Shown in pieces: positions 8,521-16,506 of a stretch of DNA of 64,000 bases. The stretch covers positions 1-64,000 of the forward strand of contig CAZMEX010000005.1 of assembly GCA_964565415.1 (NCBI GenBank), written 5' to 3'. Under the pieces are notes generated by a model, which did not search any database, was not told the origin of the DNA, and was given only the letters and a program-made list of their open reading frames with translations. The stretch's first letter is position 1. The number at the start of each line of letters is the position of its first letter. Source of the DNA: JAIOSM01 sp964565415 (GTDB lineage Bacteria; Desulfobacterota; Desulfobacteria; Desulfobacterales; Desulfobacteraceae). A program made the position numbers and the translations under genes.

Positions 8521-10677
8521 ATGATCAGAATTTCAGACATACTTGATACAATAACAGAGTATAATCCTGATGCTGAACTCGATATTATTGACAGAGCATA
8601 TATTTATTCAGCCCGGGTACATGCCGGTCAAATGCGGCTTTCCGGCGAGCCATACCTTTCCCATCCATTGGAAGTTGCAGCCATAGTTGCTGATATGAAA
8701 CTTGATGTTGAAAGTGTTGCTGCAGCATTGCTCCATGATGTTGTTGAAGATACCCACGCCTCGGCAGAAGATATTGAAAATATGTTTGGCCATGATGTTG
8801 CCCATATTGTTGCAGGTGTTACAAAACTTTCAAAATTGACCTTTTCAACAAAGGTTGCACACCAGGCAGAAAGCTTGAGAAAAATGATTCTGGCAATGGC
8901 AGATGATCTAAGGGTTGTCCTTATAAAGCTTACTGACAGAGTTCATAACATGAGGACCCTTAAATATCATAAAAGTGCTGAAAAACAAAAAGCAATTGCC
9001 CAGGAAACCCTTGATATTTATGCTCCCATTGCTGCAAGACTTGGAATATTCTGGATAAAACAGGAACTTGAAGATATTGCATTTTATTATACTCTTCCCG
9101 AGGAGTATGCAAAAATAAATAATCTTGTAAACAAGGCAAAAGAGGAAAAAGAGAATTATATTAAGATTGTAAGGGAGAAACTTCAAAAAGAGGTTGATAA
9201 AACAGGGTTTAAAGCTGATATCGAGGGGCGTTTCAAAAACCCCTACAGTATATATCATAAAATGGCTGAGCAGGAACTTGAATTTGAAGAAATCTATGAT
9301 ATTATCGCCTTTAGAATAATTCTTGATTCAGTTACTGAATGCTATGCTGTGATGGGCATGGTTCATGCGTTGTGGACACCCATTAATAATAAAATAAAAG
9401 ACTATATTGGCAGCCCCAAGCCCAATATGTACCAATCAATTCATACAACTGTAATCGGTCCTTCCGGTGAAAGAGTGGAAATCCAGATTCGGACAAAGGA
9501 GATGCATCAAATTGCAGAATCAGGGGTGGCAGCACACTGGAGTTATAAAGAGGGTCTGGACATTGAAAAGGGAACCAATGAGGTTTTCAGCTGGATAAGA
9601 AACCTTGTTGAAAATCAGGAAGAGTATAAAGACCCTGATGAATTCCTCGAAAATGTTAAGATTGATCTATTCCCCAAGGAAATCTATGTTTTTACGCCCA
9701 TGGGAGAAATTAGAACACTGCCCAAGTATGCAACACCAATTGATTTTGCCTACTTAATTCATACTGAAATTGGGCATTCATGCAAAGGTGCTAAAGTTAA
9801 TAATGTGCTTGTGCCATTGTCCACCAGGCTCAGGACAGGTGACAGAGTTGAAATTATAACTTCAAAAGTTCAGTCACCAAGTGCTGACTGGATAAATATT
9901 GTAAAGTCAGTTAAGGCTAAAGCCAAAATCCGTCAATGGCTCAATGCCAAGGAAAAAGAACGCAGTATCTCCCTGGGCAAAGAGATGTGTGATAAGGCTT
10001 TCCGCAAAAAAAACCATAGTTTCAGCAAAGCTTATAAAGCTGACAAAATAAAAGAGATTGCCAGAGAATTTGGATTTGAAAAGAGTGAAGAGCTGCTGGC
10101 TCAGGTTGGATTTGGTAAAATCACCCCTCTACAGGTTTTAAATAAAGCAATACCAGATCATGGAAAAATTGTAGATCAGGGCAAAACCCTGTTTAATAAA
10201 TTACTCCCCGGCAAAAAGAAAAACAGAGATAATACCGGTGTTATTGTAAAAGGGCTTAACGATATTCTTGTCAAATTTGCAAAATGCTGTAACCCTCTTC
10301 CCGGTGATCCAATTGATGGGTATATTACCCATGGAGAAGGAGTTACCATTCACAGAAAAAATTGTATAAATTTATTAAAGATGAGCCCGGAGAGACAGAT
10401 TGATGTGAGCTGGAGCAGTGATAATACAAACGAGACATATTTTGTAAGTTTAAAAATTCGCTGCCAGGATAGACCCGGGCTGCTTGCTGATATGGCAGGT
10501 GTCATAACCACCAATAAATCAAATATCCAAGCCACACGTTCAGAAACATCTGAAGTAGGGGTTGGATATTTTTATTTTACCATTACTGTTGAAAACTCAA
10601 ATCATCTTAAAAAGATAATATCAGAACTTAAAAAGATCAAAAAAGTCAAGGACGTAAAAAGAATTATTCTTAACTGA
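8521..10677 (+). CDS. rel: Bifunctional (p)ppGpp synthetase/hydrolase (Rel/SpoT)
   Basis: This makes and degrades the stringent-response alarmone. Domains in order are an HD hydrolase (His72-Asp73 and Glu76-Asp77 in HDVVED), the synthetase domain (YGSP-like segment IGSPKPNMYQSIHT near 295-310), TGS (near 380-445), a helical/zinc-finger region with KCCNPLPGD, and a C-terminal ACT domain. An intact HD box argues for a bifunctional enzyme. The reading frame extends upstream to 8452 inside proS, but the ATG at 8521 (MIRISDIL) matches the usual N-terminus. It follows proS by 11 bases. Confidence 0.96.
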   Translation: MIRISDILDTITEYNPDAELDIIDRAYIYSARVHAGQMRLSGEPYLSHPLEVAAIVADMKLDVESVAAALLHDVVEDTHASAEDIENMFGHDVAHIVAGVTKLSKLTFSTKVAHQAESLRKMILAMADDLRVVLIKLTDRVHNMRTLKYHKSAEKQKAIAQETLDIYAPIAARLGIFWIKQELEDIAFYYTLPEEYAKINNLVNKAKEEKENYIKIVREKLQKEVDKTGFKADIEGRFKNPYSIYHKMAEQELEFEEIYDIIAFRIILDSVTECYAVMGMVHALWTPINNKIKDYIGSPKPNMYQSIHTTVIGPSGERVEIQIRTKEMHQIAESGVAAHWSYKEGLDIEKGTNEVFSWIRNLVENQEEYKDPDEFLENVKIDLFPKEIYVFTPMGEIRTLPKYATPIDFAYLIHTEIGHSCKGAKVNNVLVPLSTRLRTGDRVEIITSKVQSPSADWINIVKSVKAKAKIRQWLNAKEKERSISLGKEMCDKAFRKKNHSFSKAYKADKIKEIAREFGFEKSEELLAQVGFGKITPLQVLNKAIPDHGKIVDQGKTLFNKLLPGKKKNRDNTGVIVKGLNDILVKFAKCCNPLPGDPIDGYITHGEGVTIHRKNCINLLKMSPERQIDVSWSSDNTNETYFVSLKIRCQDRPGLLADMAGVITTNKSNIQATRSETSEVGVGYFYFTITVENSNHLKKIISELKKIKKVKDVKRIILN

Positions 10678-10885
10678 CACTGACCTCTGCTCTCACTGCT
10701 TTTTTAACAACCTTCCCGGATTTAATACAGCTTGTACATGCATTGATTTTTTGAACTCTACCATTATGCACTGCACGTACTCTTTGCAGGTTTGGGTTAA
10801 ATCGTCTTTTATTCAAATTATGGGCATGGCTGACATTATTACCTGTCATAGGTTTTTTTCCACAAATATCACATTGCTTTGACAT
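10670..10885 (-). CDS. rpmB: 50S ribosomal protein L28
   Basis: This is a structural protein of the large ribosomal subunit. It keeps the zinc-ribbon form, with CDIC near the N-terminus and CTSC near residue 51, so it is the zinc-binding (C+) version. The RRFNPNLQRVRA core is typical, and 71 residues is a normal length. AGGAG precedes the ATG. The gene converges on rel and its last eight bases overlap the end of rel. Confidence 0.96.
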   Translation of the reverse strand: MSKQCDICGKKPMTGNNVSHAHNLNKRRFNPNLQRVRAVHNGRVQKINACTSCIKSGKVVKKAVRAEVSVS

Positions 10886-10925
10886 ATTTTTACTCCTAAA
10901 ATCATTCCAAATAATTAACCCAGTA

Positions 10926-10954
10926 TTTATATATTAAAATCAGCTGTTTGTAAA
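10926..10954 (-). promoter_or_regulatory. Predicted promoter of rpmB
   Basis: On the minus strand a -35 box TTTACA (10949-10954) is separated by 17 bases from a -10 box TATAAA (10926-10931). The transcript would start about 35 bases before the L28 ATG. Spacing and boxes fit a housekeeping sigma factor. Confidence 0.55.
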
Positions 10955-11124
10955 TGAATTTTTTACAATGGAACAAAAACATAATATTTATTATATTTGC
11001 TTGACAAAAACCAGGCTCTTATCCTAATCCTATAACATATGATTTTGTCTTTGAAGTACTCCTTAAGAATGTTACAGCTTTACTGATTTGTTAAACCAAA
11101 ATGGATTTGATGGAATAAAATATT

Positions 11125-12774
11125 GTGAAAACTAATTTTGCAAAAACCCATATCAATATTGCTAATACAGCAGTGAAACTCTTATTGATAGCTTGTCTAA
11201 TTCTTATATCTGTATTTTGGGCAACTCTGGTTGAGTCAGAAGGATCAGAAAAAGATGCTAAAACTTCTGCGCCCCCTGTAATAAAACTGGGTCTGAATGT
11301 AGCCTGCTTTAACACCCTGGACCCGCATCAGGCAGCATCTTCAAGTGACCGAATTCTGGCAGATATGGTTTTTAACGGACTGATCAGGTATAAACCAGGG
11401 CTGGCACCTGATCTGGAACCAGATCTTGCACTAAACATACCAGAACCTGAGATTATCAATGGCGAGCAGGTGTGGACTTTTCACTTAAGAAAAGGTGTTC
11501 TGTTTCATTCTGCTGGAAACACCTCTCCCAAAGAGATGACAGCCCAGACCATTCTTCTCTCCTTTGAAAAAGCTATGGATCCCAAACGGTCTGCCTATGC
11601 TGGAGGGTATGACGGCATTAATCTTAAAGCCCTTGGTCCATATACAGTCTGCTTTACAGTTAATCCACCCCAATCCCCTCTTCTGTTTTTACCAAAAGTT
11701 GCCAACTATGCCGGAGGATTCATTGTTTCAAAAACAGACAAAGGAAGATTGCTCGGCACAGGTCCCTTTATCATCAAAGATCAGACGGATAAAAACAAGT
11801 TTTTCCTGGCAGCACATACTGACTATTTCAGGGGCACACCCTGCCTGGGTGGTGTAAAAATCTATTTTCTGCCCGACTCTTATTTGCGGCTGTCAGAGTT
11901 TCACCGCCACCTGGACGTAATCTGCGGAGAATCGGTTGCTGACTGGATTAATCATGCCATGACCATGGGTGGAAAAAATACGATTATTGACAGTCTGGGG
12001 GTTCCAGAAACTGCTAATATTCACTTTAACACACTTATTCAACCGTTTGCCGATATTAGAGTACGAAAAGCTGTGGCACATGCATTGAGTCGTGATGTTT
12101 TCCTTGAGTCTTTTGGTCCTGGCATGGCACAAAATGTTTTTTCTCCAGCGCCGCCTTTCATGCCCGGAGGGCTAACTGAATCTGAAGTGCGGGCTCTGGG
12201 TCTTCATTATCCTAAGGATCTAAAAAAATCCAGGCAGCTTCTCACTGAAGCCGGCTATCCAGATGGTTTCCAGTTTGAGGTAGTGGTTTCAGAAATGGAT
12301 CAATACAAGAAAAATTATATGAGTTTAAAAAAACAGCTGGCTGCTGTCAATATTCATATGGTCACCAGAATTACAGACCATGCCACCATGCATCAATTAA
12401 TACGCAAAGATTTAAACCCAATTGTTATTTACGAAGCATTCCGCCCCAATACAGATGAACTTCTATCCCGTTTTTTCCACTCAGAATCCATTGTAATGAC
12501 CGGAGATAAACCAGTTACAAATTTTTCACACTACACAGGTATTGATGACCTGATTGAAAAAGCCCGTGCAGAAAGAATTATTACCAGGCAGGTTAAGCTA
12601 TGGGAATATGCACAAATTAAACTTTTGGAAGATATGGTTGTCTATCCACTCCATTTTCGAAAACACACCTATGTCAGAAAAAAATATGTGGACTACGGTC
12701 ATGCAGTCAAAGCTGCCATGGCACTTTATCCCCAGATAACTGAAAACACATGTCTGCTAAATAGGGCGAATTAA
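11125..12774 (+). CDS. Family 5 extracellular solute-binding protein (DppA/OppA/NikA fold)
   Basis: This is a periplasmic binding protein of the peptide/nickel ABC family. A hydrophobic N-terminal segment (about residues 16-36) forms a signal peptide or membrane anchor. The mature part contains family features (LDPHQAASSSDRILADMVFNGL near 65, WTFHLRKGVLFH near 122, DIRVRKAVAHALSRD near 310). The frame starts at GTG. No permease or ATPase gene follows. Instead a histidine kinase begins four bases after its stop, so it more likely serves as a ligand receptor for that sensor. Length (549) is normal for the family. Confidence 0.85.
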   Translation: MKTNFAKTHINIANTAVKLLLIACLILISVFWATLVESEGSEKDAKTSAPPVIKLGLNVACFNTLDPHQAASSSDRILADMVFNGLIRYKPGLAPDLEPDLALNIPEPEIINGEQVWTFHLRKGVLFHSAGNTSPKEMTAQTILLSFEKAMDPKRSAYAGGYDGINLKALGPYTVCFTVNPPQSPLLFLPKVANYAGGFIVSKTDKGRLLGTGPFIIKDQTDKNKFFLAAHTDYFRGTPCLGGVKIYFLPDSYLRLSEFHRHLDVICGESVADWINHAMTMGGKNTIIDSLGVPETANIHFNTLIQPFADIRVRKAVAHALSRDVFLESFGPGMAQNVFSPAPPFMPGGLTESEVRALGLHYPKDLKKSRQLLTEAGYPDGFQFEVVVSEMDQYKKNYMSLKKQLAAVNIHMVTRITDHATMHQLIRKDLNPIVIYEAFRPNTDELLSRFFHSESIVMTGDKPVTNFSHYTGIDDLIEKARAERIITRQVKLWEYAQIKLLEDMVVYPLHFRKHTYVRKKYVDYGHAVKAAMALYPQITENTCLLNRAN

Positions 12775-12777
12775 ACC

Positions 12778-14217
12778 ATGAAAATCTTTCAAAAAATTCT
12801 TAGTATGATGTTGCCCATTGCCCTTATCGCTCTTTTCATGGGCTCTTGGCTCACCTATTATCTATCCAGGCAGGCACTCAATCTCATGGCTGAACGATGG
12901 CTTGGCACCCGGCTCAATGAAGCTGTAACCATGGTGACACAGCACAATGAATTCTTAAGACTATATGGTATTACAAATATCAAGGCAGGCACTAACAAGG
13001 CACAATATGATGCTGCCCGGGAAGTAACATCAATTCAGATAGGGGATCGTGGCTATATCTATCTTCTGGATGAAACCGGAACTGTTGTTTCTCATCCAAA
13101 CCCGGCAGAGGTTGGAAATAACCTCTGCCACTATGAATGGGTAAAGCCCATGCTGCAAAAAGCCAATGGATCAATCAGATATGAATGGCTTGGAGACACT
13201 CATCTTGGGATGTTTACCTTTTTTAAACCCTGGGGCTGGATCATAGTTGCCACTGATCCGCTAGATGAAATATACGGTACCATGAATAATGCCAAAAAAT
13301 ATATTCTGGCTCTGGCTGTGTTTGGTTCCCTGGGCATTTCTTTGCTCGCTATTATACTGGTGCGGCGGTTTGTGGTCCCCCTTCAACTGCTTGTCCGTGG
13401 TGCCCAGAGGATTGGTAAAGGAGATCTTGACGTCAGCATTCCAATCAAGAGCAGGGATGAAATCGGGCAGTTGTCCCAGGCATTCAATGTTATGGCATAT
13501 AATCTTAAAAAAAGTCTTGGTGCGTTGAAACAGAGCGAGCTTCGCCTCCAGCGATTAAACTCAAGGATGATTTCCACCCAGGAAGATGAGCGAAAGAGGT
13601 TATCTGTTGAGCTCCATGATGAAGTGGGTCAGTCCCTGGCAGTTTTAAAACTGAAAGTGACTTTTGTTGAAGAAGGTCTTGAACCCTGGGATATCAAAAC
13701 AAAAAAAGAGTGCGAAGAGATGACAGCCTACATTGACCAGGTGATTGAAAATGTGCGGCGCATTTCTAAGGACATAGCTCCATCATCCATTGAAGATCTG
13801 GGATTGCCTGCATCATTGATGTGGCTTGCCGATACAATAAAAAAATTTTATATTATTGAAGCTGACATTGATCTTGAATCAATGGATAATCATTTATCTC
13901 TAGACAGCCAGATTCTTGTCTACCGGATCTTTCAAGAAGCGATTGCCAATGCTGTTAAACACTCCAGTGCCTCAAAAATTATCATTAAAGGTCAGCACAG
14001 AAAAAACCAACTGATCTTTTCAATACAAGATAATGGGAGAGGATTTGATATAGAAGAAATCACCTCTGACAAATCAGAGAATACAGGATTGGGGTTGCCA
14101 ACCATGCAGGAACGTGCACGAATGCTTGGGGCAGACTTTGCCATAAAAAGCGATATTGATTCAGGTACTTTATTGCAATTTTCTGTGCCAATTGTTATAC
14201 AAGAATCCAATGAATAA
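12778..14217 (+). CDS. Membrane sensor histidine kinase (Cache-HAMP-HisKA_3-HATPase)
   Basis: This is the sensor of a NarL-type two-component system. TM1 is about 8-29, a periplasmic single Cache domain about 30-168 (with GDRGYIYLLDETG and the WGWIIVATDP ending), TM2 about 174-196, HAMP about 197-248, and the HisKA_3 dimerisation domain holds the phospho-acceptor His280 in ELHDEVGQSL. The ATPase domain has DNGRGFD and TGLGLPTMQERA (N and G boxes). It sits between the binding protein and its response regulator, overlapping the latter by eight bases. Confidence 0.92.
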   Translation: MKIFQKILSMMLPIALIALFMGSWLTYYLSRQALNLMAERWLGTRLNEAVTMVTQHNEFLRLYGITNIKAGTNKAQYDAAREVTSIQIGDRGYIYLLDETGTVVSHPNPAEVGNNLCHYEWVKPMLQKANGSIRYEWLGDTHLGMFTFFKPWGWIIVATDPLDEIYGTMNNAKKYILALAVFGSLGISLLAIILVRRFVVPLQLLVRGAQRIGKGDLDVSIPIKSRDEIGQLSQAFNVMAYNLKKSLGALKQSELRLQRLNSRMISTQEDERKRLSVELHDEVGQSLAVLKLKVTFVEEGLEPWDIKTKKECEEMTAYIDQVIENVRRISKDIAPSSIEDLGLPASLMWLADTIKKFYIIEADIDLESMDNHLSLDSQILVYRIFQEAIANAVKHSSASKIIIKGQHRKNQLIFSIQDNGRGFDIEEITSDKSENTGLGLPTMQERARMLGADFAIKSDIDSGTLLQFSVPIVIQESNE

Positions 14218-14866
14218 TTACCGCATAATACTGGCTGATGACCATACTTTGATGCGCCATGGTATCCGGCAGGTTCTCGAGAAACACAACGATATGAAGG
14301 TCATGGGAGAAGCTGCTGATGGACTGGAATTGCTGGAGCTTTTAACAAAAAAAATACCAGATATGGTTATTCTGGATATTGCCATGCCAAACTTGAGAGG
14401 TATTGAAGCTGCCATTGAAATCAAAATGCTCTACCCGAATATTAAAATTTTAATCCTCTCCATGCACAAAAGCCTTCAATATGTTCACCATGCATTATCT
14501 GCCGGAGTAGACGGCTATCTTCTCAAAGAAGATGCCCCCAAAGAACTGGTATCAGCAATTAAAACCATACAGGATAGAAACATCTATATATCTCCTCTTC
14601 TGCAAAAAGAACTTACCAATGACATTGCCCTTTCCTATAAGAGAGGCCATGGTTCAACTCCTTTTGAACCGTTGACCGTAAGAGAGAGGGAAGTTTTGAA
14701 AATGATTGCAGAAGAAAAATCAAATCAGGATATTGCACTATTGCTGGCAATCAGTATCTCAACAGTCAAACACCACAGGGCAGCAATCAAGAAAAAACTG
14801 GACATCAGAAAAACTGCCGGTCTTGTCAAATATGCTATTCGCAAGGGTTATACAACCTTTGAGTAG
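14210..14866 (+). CDS. NarL/FixJ family response regulator
   Basis: The receiver domain has the acidic pair Asp10-Asp11 and the phospho-acceptor Asp56 in VILDIAMP. A LuxR-type helix-turn-helix at the C-terminus includes LTVREREVLKMIAEEKSNQDIA and STVKHH. The start is placed at the ATG at 14210 (MNNYRII), giving 218 residues; the frame is open from 14156 but upstream residues have no homology to receivers. It overlaps the kinase gene by eight bases. Likely target is the TAXI-TRAP operon 164 bases downstream. Confidence 0.92.
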   Translation: MNNYRIILADDHTLMRHGIRQVLEKHNDMKVMGEAADGLELLELLTKKIPDMVILDIAMPNLRGIEAAIEIKMLYPNIKILILSMHKSLQYVHHALSAGVDGYLLKEDAPKELVSAIKTIQDRNIYISPLLQKELTNDIALSYKRGHGSTPFEPLTVREREVLKMIAEEKSNQDIALLLAISISTVKHHRAAIKKKLDIRKTAGLVKYAIRKGYTTFE

Positions 14867-14892
14867 TATTTTTAAAAAACTATCTGGAATAT

Positions 14893-14918
14893 AGGCACTT
14901 GTGACCATGCCTTTTTTG
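14893..14918 (+). terminator. Weak terminator-like hairpin after the response regulator
   Basis: Five base pairs AGGCA/TGCCT enclose a ten-base loop and are followed by a run of T residues. It separates the two-component operon from the TAXI-TRAP operon. The stem is short, so it may only be partial. Confidence 0.3.
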
Positions 14919-15030
14919 TTCTAAAGACCCATTTACGGATTAGATCCAATTGAGTATCAAAACTATTAGATCCAAAATAAAAACAGGTTTTATTCTGGAT
15001 ACATTTTTTTTATGAAAAAAAGGAGATCAC

Positions 15031-16008
15031 ATGATGAAAAAAATCAGTTTATTAATTTGTACTCTTTTCCTGGCAGGTTTAATATTTTCCGGTCAGGCTC
15101 TTTCAGCTGACAGGATATTTTTTGGTATTGCAACCGGAGGAACCGGAGGAACCTATTATCCTCTAGGTGGAATGCTTGCACAAATGATATCTAACAAAGT
15201 AGTTATTGACGGAAAAAAATTATCTGCAACTGCTGAAACAGGCAATGCCTCTGTTGCCAACTCTACACTTCTCGCCCGTCAGGGTATTGAGTCGGCATTT
15301 GCTGCTGCAGATATTCTTGATGCAGCTTACAAAGGAATAAAGCAGTTCAAAGGTAAAAACTTGAAAAACATCCGGGCACTGGGTGCTCTCTATCCTGAGA
15401 CTGTCCAGCTTGTGGTTCGTGCCAATTCCGGTATCAATACCTTTACTGATCTTAAGGGTAAATCTATCTCGTCAGGTTCACCTGGTTCAGGTCAATGGCA
15501 ACTTTTAGGCGATCTTCTTGCTGCCCATGGTATGGATCGTAAAATTGATATCTCAGAAGACTACTCATCATTTTCACAATCTGTTGAAAAAATTAAAGAC
15601 GGTAACCTGGATGCTTCTCTTATCACAGCCGGATCACCAACAGCTTCTGTTCTTGAACTTGCCAATCACCATGACATCAAAATTATACCCCTGACTGGTG
15701 CTCCCATTAAAAAACTGCAGGAAGTGCAGCCATATTATGCCGATGCAATTCTTCCTGCAAATACTTATAAAGGACAAACCAAAGATGTAAAAACAATTGC
15801 AGTAAGAGCCATATGGGCAACCCATGACAAACTTGATAATGCTACTGCCTATGCTGTGGTCAAAGCTTTGTACGAAAACACAGACACCCTTGCCAAGGTT
15901 CATGTTAAAGGTAAGGAAATCTCCCTTGCCAAAGCCCTTGAATCTATTTCAATTCCCCTGCACCCCGGTGCTGAAAAATATTATCGTGAAAAAGGTTTGA
16001 TCAAATAA
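15031..16008 (+). CDS. TAXI family TRAP transporter solute-binding protein
   Basis: This is the periplasmic receptor of a TAXI-type TRAP transporter. A signal peptide ends near GQALSA. The mature protein begins with the hallmark glycine-rich segment IATGGTGGTYYPLGG, and later carries SGSPGSGQW, which matches the family ligand pocket. At 325 residues it is normal. AGGAG precedes the ATG, and a second ATG follows directly. The DUF1850 protein and the fused permease follow on the same strand. TAXI systems are reported to take up dicarboxylates or amino acids such as glutamate; the substrate here is unknown. Confidence 0.92.
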   Translation: MMKKISLLICTLFLAGLIFSGQALSADRIFFGIATGGTGGTYYPLGGMLAQMISNKVVIDGKKLSATAETGNASVANSTLLARQGIESAFAAADILDAAYKGIKQFKGKNLKNIRALGALYPETVQLVVRANSGINTFTDLKGKSISSGSPGSGQWQLLGDLLAAHGMDRKIDISEDYSSFSQSVEKIKDGNLDASLITAGSPTASVLELANHHDIKIIPLTGAPIKKLQEVQPYYADAILPANTYKGQTKDVKTIAVRAIWATHDKLDNATAYAVVKALYENTDTLAKVHVKGKEISLAKALESISIPLHPGAEKYYREKGLIK

Positions 16009-16009
16009 A

Positions 16010-16483
16010 ATGAAATTGATTGTTGCAGGTGTACTGGCATTATTGCTGGTCGCCTGCTGCTCACCCATGGGCAGTGACAGGTTAACCAAAGAGAGTTTCC
16101 TGGTAATCACCCAATTTCCACTACTGCAACAATTGGGACGGTATAAGCTGGGACCCAACAAAATATTTTCACTCTCTTTTATTCACTCGGTTTCAAAAAC
16201 CAGGGTCATTGATGTCTATGAGGTTCAAGCTGGTCAGATAATTCAGACAAAAGAACTTTTTAAAGCCCATGGTGCAGGACTTCCTTCCAGCCCGGACGAA
16301 CCTGGTGGTCTTTTCTGGGAAAAAAATAAAGATCAATTTATTCTTCACATGAGAAGGCTGATATCAAAACTTGTGGTTCAAACTGACAAAAAGTATCAAA
16401 ATCGCCTTACCCTGGGCTCCATTACCATTGATCTGAATCAATGGGAAGATCAGAGCATCTGGATTCATATAGATCCAAATTAA
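16010..16483 (+). CDS. DUF1850 protein, TAXI-TRAP accessory lipoprotein
   Basis: This 157-residue protein starts one base after the TAXI receptor stop. The N-terminus is a short signal with a lipobox-like LLVACC, so it is probably a lipoprotein. The core FSLSFIHSVSKTRVIDVYEV matches the conserved DUF1850 pattern of a His-Ser pair in a beta strand. DUF1850 genes are commonly found between TAXI receptors and fused permeases, which is the arrangement here. Its molecular role is not established. Confidence 0.8.
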   Translation: MKLIVAGVLALLLVACCSPMGSDRLTKESFLVITQFPLLQQLGRYKLGPNKIFSLSFIHSVSKTRVIDVYEVQAGQIIQTKELFKAHGAGLPSSPDEPGGLFWEKNKDQFILHMRRLISKLVVQTDKKYQNRLTLGSITIDLNQWEDQSIWIHIDPN

Positions 16484-16506
16484 GTATTTAAAGGAAAACT
16501 ATAGTT

